This document shows, one piece after another, positions 8,947 to 19,300 of a DNA stretch of 44,160 nt (position 1 is its first letter; the number at the start of each line of letters is the position of its first letter). This DNA comes from JAPLFM01 sp964650885. Lineage in GTDB: Bacteria > Bacteroidota > Ignavibacteria > Kapaibacteriales > UBA2268. The position numbers were made by a program, and so were the translations under genes. The notes under the pieces are model-generated. The model was not told the DNA's origin. It worked only from the letters and a program-made list of their open reading frames with translations, and ran no database searches. The stretch covers positions 1 to 44,160 of the forward strand of contig CAZYXG010000015.1 in NCBI GenBank assembly GCA_964650885.1, in the 5' to 3' direction.

Positions 8947-11073
8947 ATGAATAAATTATTGAAATACTCACTTTTTGTATTGCTATTTTCTTTAGTATTT
9001 ACATTAGAATTAAGTGCAGTTACTCTTACTTCGCCCAAGAATGGCGATACTTACAAAACAGGTCGCTCAATAGCATTGGCTTGGGACGTATCAAACAACC
9101 AAACATTAGGAAAAACATATCGTTTTTCATGGGCTGGAGAGCCCTCTCCAATAAGCTGGACTAATTTTTTAGTGCGTTTGGGAACTAATAATTATAGCTC
9201 TACTTTTAGGGATGGAACCACTACTCCTATAGGAACTGTAAACGTTACTATGCCAAATCTTGGTTCTACTGCTATAATTTATGTAAAAATGGAAAATATA
9301 GCAGATGCAACCGATAATTCAGTTGTTGGCCCAATTACTGTAACAGTTTTTGCACCAGCAACAGTTGATTCAACATTGAAAGGCGATATCAATAACACTA
9401 TTACATTAAGCAATAAAAAAATCTATGGCTTAGATGGAGTACTATATGTGCAAAGTGGTGGATTATTAAGAATCGAACCTGGTACAGTAATAAGAGGTGA
9501 TAACTCAAAAGTATCGGCTGTTGTTATCAACCGTGGTGCTAAAATTTATGCTCAAGGAACTTCAAAATTACCAATAGTATTTACATCGGGAGCACCATCA
9601 GGAAGCAGAGATAGAGGCGACTGGGGTGGAGTATTAATAATGGGTCGTGCGACTGTAAACCAAGGACTGGATAATGCAATCGAAGGTGGAATAGCTGATG
9701 CATCTACAGTTAAGAAAAATGGCTGGTATGGCGGAACAGACGATGCAGATTCAAGTGGTGTTCTTTCTTATGTACGTGTTGAATTTGCAGGAATTGCAGA
9801 ATCTCCAGACAATGAATTGAACGGTATTACTTTGGGTGCAGTTGGTAACAGAACAGTTATAAACCACGTGCAAGTATCTTATTCGGGCGATGATTCATTT
9901 GAATGGTTCGGTGGAACTGTAAACTCTAAATATTTAGTAGCTTATAATGGTATTGATGATGACTTCGATACAGATTTTGGATATACTGGTAAAAATCAGT
10001 TTGGGATTTCAAAAAGATTCAATGATATAGCAGACGTTTCAAATTCAGAAGCTTTCGAATCGGACAATGATGGAAGTACATCTGATTTGACTCCTTTCAC
10101 AGCACCAGTATTTTCAAACTATACTGTAGTTGGTCCATTGGCAGATACAAGTTGGGCAAGATGGTCAGCAGGTCAAACTTATGATAATAAGTATAACCCA
10201 AGATATTTGGCAGCAGCACAAATCAGAAGAAACTCTNNNNNNNNNNNNNNNNNNNNNNNNNNNNNNNNNNNNNNNNNNNNNNNNNNNNNNNNNNNNNNNN
10301 NNNNNNNNNNNNNNNNNNNNNNNNNNNNNNNNNNNNTAGTTGGCTGGCCAGCTGGTATTGAAATTCAAAGCAATAAAACTATGGGTGCATTAGATGCAGG
10401 TACATTCGACTTGAAAAACAATTCAATTTTTGGTATCAAAGGCGATAAATACTTATATGCAGGATCTTCTACTACTTTTAGTGGAATCTTTGCAAATCCA
10501 ACTTCAATAGCTGTTTGGGTGATAGCAAATGGTCACTCTTTGGCAAATGGAACAGGCGATATAGCAGCTTATGCTAATATGGAAAATCCATTCGCAAAAG
10601 GTGTTACGTTTAATCCAGCACCTAAAGCTGCTGCGACTTACTTGACTACTGCTGGTTTCACTGGTAAAACAGATGATCCATTCTTTGAGAAAGTATCTTA
10701 CCGTGGAGCAATGGGACCACAAAGATGGGATATAGAATGGACTGAATATGATCCAATTAACAAAGATTATAAACCACAATCAGGAAATTCAGTAGAATCT
10801 GAGTTTAGAGCAGACTTCAAATATGAAGTAACTCCAAGTGTAGCAAGTAATTATGCTGAAATGATGTATGTATTGCCAACTAATTCAAAAGTTACTATCA
10901 ATTTCTACGATGCAACTGGTTCATTGGCTAGCAATTTAGTCAATAATCAATTGCAAGAAGCTGGTCAGTACGAATATGGTATTACAACTGTTGATTTGGC
11001 AAATGGTATCTACTTTGTTTCAATCACAACTGATTTTGGAACATTTACTAAACGATTAATAGTTAATAGATAA
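8947..11073 (+). CDS. Secreted beta-helix protein with T9SS-like C-terminus (interrupted by assembly gap)
   Basis: The protein (708 aa as gapped) has a signal peptide (about 1-24), an N-terminal beta-sandwich with LTSPKNGDTYKTGRSIALAWDV that looks like an Ig-like surface domain, a right-handed beta-helix-like central part, and a C-terminal sorting-like domain (YVLPTNSKVTINFYDATGSL to ITTDFGTFTKRLIVNR). The central part contains GDWGGVLIMGRA, RVEFAGIAESPDNELNGITLG and VSYSGDDSFEWFGGTVN. These motifs belong to a family common in Bacteroidota that I recall beside TonB receptors, as here. It is presumably a surface or extracellular partner of that receptor; no catalytic motif is evident. The run of N at 10237-10336 interrupts it, but the reading frame is the same on both sides. 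A strong terminator follows. Confidence 0.85.
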   Translation: MNKLLKYSLFVLLFSLVFTLELSAVTLTSPKNGDTYKTGRSIALAWDVSNNQTLGKTYRFSWAGEPSPISWTNFLVRLGTNNYSSTFRDGTTTPIGTVNVTMPNLGSTAIIYVKMENIADATDNSVVGPITVTVFAPATVDSTLKGDINNTITLSNKKIYGLDGVLYVQSGGLLRIEPGTVIRGDNSKVSAVVINRGAKIYAQGTSKLPIVFTSGAPSGSRDRGDWGGVLIMGRATVNQGLDNAIEGGIADASTVKKNGWYGGTDDADSSGVLSYVRVEFAGIAESPDNELNGITLGAVGNRTVINHVQVSYSGDDSFEWFGGTVNSKYLVAYNGIDDDFDTDFGYTGKNQFGISKRFNDIADVSNSEAFESDNDGSTSDLTPFTAPVFSNYTVVGPLADTSWARWSAGQTYDNKYNPRYLAAAQIRRNSXXXXXXXXXXXXXXXXXXXXXXXXXXXXXXXXXXVGWPAGIEIQSNKTMGALDAGTFDLKNNSIFGIKGDKYLYAGSSTTFSGIFANPTSIAVWVIANGHSLANGTGDIAAYANMENPFAKGVTFNPAPKAAATYLTTAGFTGKTDDPFFEKVSYRGAMGPQRWDIEWTEYDPINKDYKPQSGNSVESEFRADFKYEVTPSVASNYAEMMYVLPTNSKVTINFYDATGSLASNLVNNQLQEAGQYEYGITTVDLANGIYFVSITTDFGTFTKRLIVNR
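10237..10336. other. Assembly gap of 100 N
   Basis: Exactly 100 N, the usual placeholder for a gap of unknown size, inside the beta-helix protein gene. The frame is conserved across it (codon boundary at 10237, in-frame residues resume at 10339). The true length is therefore 100 plus or minus a multiple of three if the gene is intact. Confidence 0.97.
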
Positions 11074-11102
11074 TTTTTTCCGAGACGATTATCTATTGCT
11101 TT

Positions 11103-11140
11103 GCACCCTACTTATTTATTTAAGTAGGGTGCTTTTTTTA
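11103..11140 (+). terminator. Strong rho-independent terminator
   Basis: A perfect 12-base stem (GCACCCTACTTA at 11103-11114, TAAGTAGGGTGC at 11121-11132) with a 6-base loop is followed at once by seven T. It lies 30 bases after the beta-helix protein gene and separates the TonB-receptor unit from nadE. Confidence 0.93.
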
Positions 11141-11206
11141 TGAAATTAAGTTAATTTGCAAAAAAAATCATTTATATTAGAAGTAATTGAACTTACAAAA
11201 ATAAAA

Positions 11207-13177
11207 ATGTTAGAAAAATACAAACTATCGAATTTTGGATTAATAAGAGTAGCAACTTGCTCACCAGAAGTAAGGGTGGCTGATGTTTCTCATAACTTAG
11301 AGAAAGTCAAAGAGTTCACTCTGAAATTAGCTAAAGAGAACTGCTCGGTTATATTGTTCCCTGAACTTTATTTGTCGGGGCATAGTTGTGGAGATTTGTT
11401 CTATCAGAAATTACTTTTGGATAAGTGTAACTCTGCTTTGATAGAGTTGAAAAATTTCACTATGCAGTTTGGCAGCAAATTAACTATAATAATTGGATTG
11501 CCTATTGCTAATAGAGGTAAGCTTTTTAATTGTGCAGCAATTATTTCCAATGGAATAATTAGTGGGATTGTTACAAAATCCTATCTTTGCAACACTGGAG
11601 AATACTACGAAGAAAGGTGGTTTTCTTCAGATAAAGATAAAGAAGCAAATTTTGTTTCAATAGATGGCGAACGCATACCATTTGGTGCAGATTTGATATT
11701 CAATTTAAGCCAAATAGAAGTAAAATTTGGTGTAGAAATTTGTGAAGATTTATGGGCAGTAGTGCCACCGAGCAGTTATTTAGCAGTTCGTGGAGCTGAA
11801 ATAATTTTTAATCTTTCTGCAAGTATTGAATATTTAAGTAAAGCTGGCTATAGAAGGGAATTAGTGAAAACTCAGTCGGCACGGCTATTTGCAGCATATA
11901 TTTATTGTTCTTCGGGTGCATCGGAATCAACAACTGATTTTGTTTATTCAGGCCATTCAATAATTGCAGAAAATGGAAAAATATTAAAAGAATCGAAAAG
12001 ATTACATCTGGATTCAGATTACCAAGTGGCTGATATAGATTTTGAGTTATTAAAAAATCATAGACAGAAAAATAATACATTTGGTATAGCTAAATCAGTT
12101 GTAGATTTTAGAGAAATTGAGTTAGATTTTTCCGATGTGAAAGTGGAAGAAGTGCTTCGCTATATAAGAAAGCACCCATTTGTACCAATTAATAATTTGC
12201 AATTCAATGAAAATTGTAGCGAGATATTCAATTTGCAGAAAATTGCACTAGCGAAGCGTTTGCAACATATAAATTGCAAAAATGTAGTGATAGGTCTATC
12301 TGGTGGATTGGACTCTACATTGGCTCTTTTAGTAGCTTATAATACATTTAAATTATTAGATTTAGATGTAAAAGGAATTACTTGTATTCAAATGCCAGGT
12401 TTTGGAACTACAGATAGAACTAAGAACAATGCAATTCACTTAGGTGATTTATTGGGTGTTACAACTCGGGAAATATCTATCAAAGAAGCGGTAACCTTAC
12501 ACTTCAAGGATATTGGGCATAAAGAAAATCAATATGACGTAACTTTTGAAAATGCACAAGCTCGAGAACGTACACAAATACTTATGGATGTTGCAAATCA
12601 ATTAAATGGTATAGTTATTGGTACAGGCGATATGTCGGAATTGGCTTTGGGCTGGTGCACTTATAATGCAGATCAGATGTCTATGTACAATGTGAATGCT
12701 GGTGTGCCAAAAACTTTAGTGAAATATTTGATTGAGTGGTACGCTACAAGTGAACTTAATATAGATGTGCAAGTAATTTTGAAAGATGTTTGTGCTACGC
12801 CAATATCACCAGAACTACTACCATTAGATAAGAATGGTAACTTATTGCAAATTACCGAGGATTCAATTGGCCCTTATGAATTGCACGACTTTTTCTTGTA
12901 CAATATGATTAGAAATAACTATTCACCAAAGAAAATTTTTCTTTTTGCTAAAACAGTATTTACAAATATTGAACACAAATTTATACTTGATTGTTTTGAA
13001 ATATTTTATCGTAGATTTTTCTCAAGTCAGTTCAAGCGTTCTGCAATGCCAGATGGAGTGAAAGTAGGGTCTATTTCACTTTCACCAAGAGGAGATTGGA
13101 GAATGCCAAGCGATGCTTCGGCGAATATTTGGATAAAAGAAGTGAATGAAATGGTTGAATATTTTGAAAAACAATAG
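11207..13177 (+). CDS. nadE: Glutamine-dependent NAD+ synthetase
   Basis: This enzyme catalyses the last step of NAD synthesis, amidating deamido-NAD with ammonia channelled from glutamine. An N-terminal nitrilase-type glutaminase domain (about 10-290) carries the expected Glu-Lys-Cys triad at E53 (FPELYLSG), K124 (VTKSYL) and C179 (GVEICEDLW). A C-terminal ATP-pyrophosphatase domain has the P-loop SGGLDS at 365-370 and the family block GTGDMSELALGWCTYNADQ. From the ATG at 11207 the protein is 656 aa and begins close to the family consensus (FGLIRVATCSPEVRVADV). A longer version from a TTG at 11156 is possible but adds residues not expected in the family. It stands after a strong terminator, so it has its own promoter; TTAATTTG at 11151-11158 is a near match to the -7 element. 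Confidence 0.96.
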   Translation: MLEKYKLSNFGLIRVATCSPEVRVADVSHNLEKVKEFTLKLAKENCSVILFPELYLSGHSCGDLFYQKLLLDKCNSALIELKNFTMQFGSKLTIIIGLPIANRGKLFNCAAIISNGIISGIVTKSYLCNTGEYYEERWFSSDKDKEANFVSIDGERIPFGADLIFNLSQIEVKFGVEICEDLWAVVPPSSYLAVRGAEIIFNLSASIEYLSKAGYRRELVKTQSARLFAAYIYCSSGASESTTDFVYSGHSIIAENGKILKESKRLHLDSDYQVADIDFELLKNHRQKNNTFGIAKSVVDFREIELDFSDVKVEEVLRYIRKHPFVPINNLQFNENCSEIFNLQKIALAKRLQHINCKNVVIGLSGGLDSTLALLVAYNTFKLLDLDVKGITCIQMPGFGTTDRTKNNAIHLGDLLGVTTREISIKEAVTLHFKDIGHKENQYDVTFENAQARERTQILMDVANQLNGIVIGTGDMSELALGWCTYNADQMSMYNVNAGVPKTLVKYLIEWYATSELNIDVQVILKDVCATPISPELLPLDKNGNLLQITEDSIGPYELHDFFLYNMIRNNYSPKKIFLFAKTVFTNIEHKFILDCFEIFYRRFFSSQFKRSAMPDGVKVGSISLSPRGDWRMPSDASANIWIKEVNEMVEYFEKQ

Positions 13178-13185
13178 TAAATTTG
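13178..13185 (+). promoter_or_regulatory. TAnnTTTG -7 element before the LuxR-type regulator
   Basis: TAAATTTG is a perfect match to the Bacteroidota -7 element. A GTTG about 21 bases upstream (13153-13156, inside the nadE 3' end) could serve as a weak -33. The start codon of the regulator is 52 bases downstream. Confidence 0.5.
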
Positions 13186-13237
13186 CAATATAATGTGCTT
13201 TAATTAGTTCATCGTTAATAATAGAGGAATTACAAAA

Positions 13238-13924
13238 ATGAGTTTGTTCGACGAAAACAATCCAGTGAAAATTGTAATGGCAGACGACCACGAAGTGGTA
13301 CGTGCAGGAATAAGAAGATTAATTTCTTTCGATAAGAAAGTAAGAATCGTTGATGAAGCAATTAATGGTAAGAATTTAGTTGAATTAGTTGAGAAGCATA
13401 GGCCAGATCTTGTGATTACTGACATTATGATGCCTATAATGAATGGAATTGAAGCAGCAACAGAAATTAAGCTTAGATTCCCAGAAATATATATTTTAAT
13501 GCTCACAGCCTACGAAGATTCTTTCCATTTGGAAAAAGCTATGGCAGCTGGTGCAGACGGCTATTTGTCGAAAGATGTTGGTGCGAAAGAGCTTATTGAA
13601 TCAATTCACAATGTAACAAATGGAGATAGGGTTTTTAGTAAGTCTATAATCAAATTGATACAAAAGAAATATATTCCAGATGGAACTTACGAAGCGACTC
13701 CAATAATTATTACTAAAAGAGAACAACAAATTTTGAATTTGGTGGCATTGGGTAAAACTAGTGCAGAAATAGCTGAAATGCTCTTTGTTTCATCACGTAC
13801 AGTGGAATCGCATAGATATAATTTGATGCAAAAATTAGGCATTAAAAATGCAGCTGGTCTTGCAAGATATTCAGTTAGTAGCACCCATACTTTTCTTGAA
13901 AATGAAAATCAGAAGAATAGCTGA
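13238..13924 (+). CDS. NarL/FixJ-family response regulator (REC plus LuxR-type HTH)
   Basis: This 228-aa two-component response regulator should bind DNA after phosphorylation. The receiver domain (about 10-125) has the acidic pocket D16-D17, the phospho-acceptor D62 in VITDIMMPIMNG, the switch threonine in LMLTAYED and the lysine in GYLSKDVG. The C-terminal LuxR-type helix-turn-helix (about 157-215) reads KREQQILNLVALGKTSAEIA and then VSSRTVESHRYNLMQKLGI. AGAGGA 9 bases before the ATG is a fair ribosome site. No histidine kinase gene is adjacent, so its partner is encoded elsewhere or is the kinase-like protein at 38760. It lies directly upstream of the surface-protein block and is a candidate regulator of it, from position only. 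Confidence 0.93.
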   Translation: MSLFDENNPVKIVMADDHEVVRAGIRRLISFDKKVRIVDEAINGKNLVELVEKHRPDLVITDIMMPIMNGIEAATEIKLRFPEIYILMLTAYEDSFHLEKAMAAGADGYLSKDVGAKELIESIHNVTNGDRVFSKSIIKLIQKKYIPDGTYEATPIIITKREQQILNLVALGKTSAEIAEMLFVSSRTVESHRYNLMQKLGIKNAAGLARYSVSSTHTFLENENQKNS

Positions 13925-14048
13925 ACTTTCATATTTTATAATAGCTTAGTTTTACGTCAACTTAGTTTTTAATCTTGAAAAAACTCTTAAATGATTAAAA
14001 TCAACTATGTTATTAATCAATTGTTTAGAATATTTCAGTATTATTACT

Positions 14049-14056
14049 TAGATTTG
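14049..14056 (+). promoter_or_regulatory. TAnnTTTG -7 element before the fibre-like gene
   Basis: TAGATTTG matches the Bacteroidota -7 consensus and lies 63 bases before the ATG at 14120. No exact TTTG is present at the expected -33 position (TTTA at 14024-14027 is closest). Confidence 0.45.
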
Positions 14057-14119
14057 CATTGTGCTAATTGCTTAAATTAGTATATACAAGTAGTGTATAA
14101 ATAAAAAAACATCGAAATA

Positions 14120-16382
14120 ATGAACAATTCATTTGACGCAAAATTGAAAATAAAAAAGCAAAATAGACTTTTCTCAAGTCTAATATTTTTCATTTATATT
14201 GCTCTAACTGCATTTAATACAATAATGTTACAAGCTCAGAGTGAAGGTGTGTCTATTGGTACGACAGCCATTGACCCTTCAGCAGTTTTACATTTGGATA
14301 TACTAGATTTATCTACTCCCAAGGGATTTCTTCCTACAAGAATGAACTCCACATCGAGAGGAAACATAGTTACTCCTGCTAATGGTTTGATTATTTTCAA
14401 TACTGAAACAAACTCCCTTCAAGTAAATACAGGATCTTCATCTAGCCCAGTTTGGGTCAGCTTAATTTCCTCTACAATTTCAGGAGATTTGACTTATACT
14501 CCCTCTGCATCAAGTGCTGGCACTTTCACTTTAATTAATTCTGGTGTTACATCTGGTACTTATGGTTCAGCTACACAGATTCCAATCTTTACTGTAGATT
14601 CAAAAGGAAGGGTAATTAGTGCAACATTTGCACCAGTAGCTTCAAGTTTTGGTTTGACTAATGGTAGAATCTTAGTTGGCGGTGGTTCTAATTTAGCAAC
14701 CGAAGTTGTTATGAGTGGCGATGCAACAATTAGTAATACAGGTGCATTAACTCTTGCCAATTCTGGTGTTTCCAATGGTGCTTATGGTGCAGCAAATCAA
14801 TTCCCAATAATTACAATTGATTCAAAAGGACGAATTATAAGTGCAACTTTTTCTGATGTAACTTCTGCTTTCGGCTTAGATAATGGTAAAATGCTTATAG
14901 GAAATAGTTCTAGTATTTCTTCACAAGTAACAATGAGTGGCGATGCAACAATTAGCAATACAGGTGCATTAACTTTAATAAATACTGGTGTAGCTTCAGG
15001 AACTTTTGGTTCAACAACACNNNNNNNNNNNNNNNNNNNNNNNNNNNNNNNNNNNNNNNNNNNNNNNNNNNNNNNNNNNNNNNNNNNNNNNNNNNNNNNN
15101 NNNNNNNNNNNNNNNNNNNNGTAATATTGCAACTGGTGTAACAATGAGTGGCGATGCGACAATTAGCAATACAGGCGCATTAACTTTAATAAATACTGGT
15201 GTAGCTTCAGGAACTTTTGGTTCAACAACACAAATTCCTATCGTAACGGTTGATTCAAAAGGACGAGTAACGAGTGCAACTTTTGCAAGTATAACTTCTC
15301 CAAGCCAAACTTTGACAAACGGAAATATCTTCGTTGGGAATGCTAGTAATATTGCAACTGGTGTAACAATGAGTGGCGATGCGACAATTAGCAATACAGG
15401 TGCAATAATTTTAGCAAATACCGGAGTTACTTCAGGTACTTTCGGTAGTTCAAGTGTAATTCCTGTAATTGCAGTAGATTCAAAAGGAAGATTAACTTAT
15501 TCTGGTACAGTTACTTTTAGCTCAAGTGGAACAACAAGCTTGCAAGCTGCTTATGATGGACCAACTGGCACTGGTAGTGGTCGTAGCTTTACAGTTGGAA
15601 GTGGAGCAGTAAAAATGAGCGGCTCAAATGCGAGTGATGTAACTTTAAATATTTCTAACTCTGCCAACGGTGGAGCATTACTGATTGACAATACAGGTAG
15701 CGGAAATTCTTTAAGAGTTACAAACGCTTCAAATACTTACTTGACTTTCAATTCTGCGGGACAGTTATCACTTGGCTCATCGGCATCAAATGAAATTCTG
15801 ACTTTAGATGGCGCTATTTCTATGAAAGAATCAGTGGCTCCAGCAAATACAAGTGGGTTTGGTAAATTATATTCTACCTCAGACAATAACATATTCTTTA
15901 AAGATGAATCTGGTACTATATCTATGTTATCTAAAGAATATGGGATTTTTAGAGATTTGAAAACTCCTGGTACTGAAGGTGGTAATGCTTTGGCAGACTC
16001 TTGGAACGAAAGAACACTTAATGATGATTTAGCACAATTTGGTACTTCTATTACTCGTTCTGGTAGTACAGTAACTGTTACAGCTGGAACTTACAAAGTG
16101 AAAATAACTGCCCCTGCTTATAAAGTAAATGGACATAAAGTTAGATTAAGAAATAAAACAGATAATTCAGTTATTGCTGTTGGTTCATCTGAATATACAA
16201 GTTCTATTAATGATCATACTACGACAAGTACTTTAGAAACTATTTTTACGGTAACTGCAACTAAAGAAATTTTAGTTGAGCATTATGTTAAAACAGATAG
16301 TTTTACAAGTGGATATGGAAAAGCAGCAAATGTGGGCTCGAGTGAAGTTTATACAATTGTATCAATTGAAAGAATTAGATAA
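14120..16382 (+). CDS. Exported phage-tail-fibre-like repeat protein (interrupted by assembly gap)
   Basis: One gene spans the gap, although the two halves appear in different frames if the gap is taken as 100 bases; a 114-base gap joins them (about 758 aa). The N-terminus has a long positively charged stretch and signal segment ending MLQAQ (about 41). A block common at the start of Bacteroidota surface proteins follows (DPSAVLHLDIL, KGFLPTRMN, NGLIIFNTETNSLQV). Then come four to five repeats of 74-75 residues with the signature TVDSKGRVTSATF and MSGDATISNTGALTL, known from phage tail fibres. The C-terminus (about 610 on), with TYKVKITAPAYKVNGHKVRLRN and SSEYTS, resembles the jelly-roll receptor-binding tip of tail fibres. 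I infer a trimeric fibre on the cell surface. There is no T9SS sorting domain. Confidence 0.82.
14543..15422 (+). repeat. Tandem 222-225-base coding repeats of the fibre-like protein
   Basis: Repeats begin at 14543, 14765, 14987 and 15198 (each at a Gly-Val codon pair), with a fifth partial copy at 15423. The first two are 222 bases (74 codons). The fourth is 225 bases (75 codons). The third contains the N gap. The third and fourth are nearly identical: only two differences in the roughly 90 bases before the gap, and identity over about 55 bases after it. This explains why the assembly broke here. Confidence 0.92.
15021..15120. other. Assembly gap of 100 N inside tandem repeats
   Basis: The placeholder gap lies between near-identical repeats. 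Aligning the left flank (ending 15020) and the right flank (starting 15121) on the intact fourth repeat gives positions 15231 and 15346, that is 114 missing bases. Using 114 instead of 100 restores one open frame through the gene. Additional whole 225-base repeats could also be hidden here. Confidence 0.9.
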
Positions 16383-16387
16383 ATAAT

Positions 16388-19300
16388 TTGAACAAATTAA
16401 TAAATAAATATCGAACACAAATATTTAAAGCAGGCATCAATATGTCTGTTTTGTTTGTAATACTGTTTGCAACAATTGGCTTGCAAGCACAGATATTTAA
16501 TGTACATAATGCTACTAAATTGAATATAGCAAGTACTACAAAAATCAATACTTTTGGCAATGTTAAGACTTTTTCTTCTGGCACAATTAGCTTTGCAAGT
16601 AGTGGAACTTTCAATTTTGTTGGTGGTTTAGAACACAATGGATTTTACTTAGCAAATTCATCTTTGGCTTTATTTAGTGGTTCCCAAAGTGCCACAATTT
16701 CTGGTACTTCGGCTATAAACTTTTGGGATTATTTACTAAATAAAAGCTCTGCAAATCAAATTGTATTTATACACAACACTGCTAGCTTTAGTGTTGTGAA
16801 TGATTTTACATTGCAAACTGGTGTTTTTAATTTAGCTGATAATTCTTCTAAAAGCATTTCTATAACTAAAGATTTATTGATAGCTTCCAATGCGAAATTA
16901 CAAAGTGAGGGAGTTTCGGCTACTTCACACACTCTTAGTTTGGCTGGGAATATAGACAACTCAGGAACTTTCCAAGGAAACACCAATAGTTCAAATGTTT
17001 TATTGAATTTAATTGGTGCCACTTCTAATACATTAATAGGCACAAATGGAACGAATAGTTTTGCAAAAGTACATTTAAGCAAAACATCTTCTAATACTTT
17101 TACATTTAATAGCTCATTTACTGCGGATAATCCATTTTTAACTTTAGGATCTGGATATTTCAATTTAGCAGGAAGTTCAAGTTATACCAATTCTGTGTTT
17201 TCAACTTCTACTAATACTTATACAATTCCAGCAAGTGCAACTTTTGGTTTGAATAATTCAAACTTTATAGTATCTGGTCAAGCAAAGGATATAAATCTAA
17301 GTGGTGGCTTAAGATTAGCAAATGGAACTTTGAATATTGGAACAACAGGGAACAACAACAATTTGTTTTATAATAGTGGCTCTGCCGTAAATATAAGTGG
17401 CGGAAGCTTGAATATTATGCGAAATTTTGCTAGAATACCTAGCAATAATTCTGCTTCAATTAGTTATAGTCATTCTGCTGGTACAGTTACAGTTGGAATT
17501 GAACGAACATCATTGGCAAATAGAGGGGTTTTTGATATTGGTACTGCAACTTCTCGTTTTATTTGGAGTGGTGGCGATATTATTATAAAGCAAAATAGCT
17601 CTGCATTTGGAAGTGATTATCTTGTAGCTACTTCTGGTAATGTTACCGGGGGTAATCTAAATTTGATTCCAAATGTAAATACAACTCCTGAAACTACTTT
17701 TAGATTAAATTCAACTGCTCCAATGCACAATGTTACATTAATTGATGATAATGGCAGCAGAAGTGGAAGATTGGAAGTCACTGGAACGAGTGCTACAATC
17801 AACAACGATCTTACTTTAGTGAATAGAGGAATTGTATTTAATAATTTAGATTTAAATTTAAAAGGACACTTTACAAATAATTCAAGCACAAGTACAGGAA
17901 ACTTGAATCAGGGAAGCGGTACTTTTATATTCTTAGGATCAAATTCACAAACTATTTCAGGAATTTACTCGAATACTTTTGGGAATTTATATTTTAATAA
18001 AGACGCTGGAAAAGTATATCTGCAAAAAGAAATTACTTTGAATGGTGTTACTAGAATTATGAATAATTCTGTAATAAATATTGATATGTTCGATGTCCAC
18101 GCAAGAGCGACAAGTACATTCTATTCCGATATGGATAATTTGAATTCTTATGGTGCTATGAGATGCTTTCAAGCAAATTCAGGTTCGATTGGCGGAAGAT
18201 TAATCAAATATTTTGAACCAACTACAGTAATACCTGCGACTTTCCATTTTCCTATTGGAACGAATGGAGTTACAGATGATGTTTATTCTGGAGCTGAACT
18301 TACATTTTATAATATAAATTCAGCAAGTTTTACTAGTGGTGCTTATATTTCTATAATTCCAATCAGAGGCATACACCCTGCTATAGAGCAAGACGGATAT
18401 TCATTAAAAAAATATTGGCAAATTAAATCATCTGGCGTAACCATTGGTTCTGCTGGTTTTAATATGATTTTGAACTACGATAATACTGAAGCACAAGGTA
18501 GCCAATCTTCTTATCAAGTATTATTATATTCACCAAATTATAACAACCCAGCTGGTTTCTGGAGAGTGAACCCAGGACGTGGGGATATTGTGTTAGTAGA
18601 TTTTGCATTGAAAACTATCAATACAGAAAATTCGCCAATATTAGATGGCGATTGGACAGCAGGTGAGGAAAAAGCAGCTATTGCAACTTATTACTCACGC
18701 CAAAATGGTAATTATAACGACCCTACTACTTGGTCGAAAGTTGCTTTTGGTGGCTCTGTTTCAAACACTGCTCCTACTAAACCATCTGATAAAATTAGAA
18801 TCAAAGATCATTTAGTAACACTTACTGCAAGTACATCTACCTTCAATAAATTATCAGTTGAAGATAAAGGAACGCTTAAATTTTTAGATGAAAATTTTGT
18901 TTTAGGTGACTCTTTATTTACTCTTTCTGGTGCTACTTTAGACATTTCATCAATAAATGGTATTTCTGAAGTTGGAGCTAATGGTAATGTAAGAACAACT
19001 CCGTATAGAGATTATGGAAGCTCAGGTATTTTTAAATATTCTGGTACTATGTCAAGTCAGAATACTGGAAATGGATTGCCAGTTAATTCTCGTAGTTTGA
19101 TTGTTGCTAAAACTGGTACTAATACTTTGCTTTTAACAAAAAATACTCAAATATCAGAATCACTCGTTATAAATGGTGGGATTTTAGATATGGGGTCTTA
19201 TACAGTTGACGGAAGTACATCTGGTAGAACTATTACTATGACTGGTGGTGAACTTTGGATTCGGAATTTATTTCCCGTAAACTACACTCCGCCTACTTTA

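Noticed and set aside
14797..15394. Minus-strand open frames across the fibre repeats and the N gap
   Set aside because: They are antisense shadows of tandem repeats and the copies include undetermined bases; the plus-strand repeats have clear family signatures.
14543..15422. Regular repeats that might suggest a CRISPR array
   Set aside because: The units are 222-225 bases, in frame, and encode conserved protein repeats; there are no short direct repeats with unique spacers and no cas genes.
14120..16382. Prophage remnant suggested by the tail-fibre-like protein
   Set aside because: No capsid, terminase, portal, integrase or attachment site is present, and the protein carries a secretion signal.
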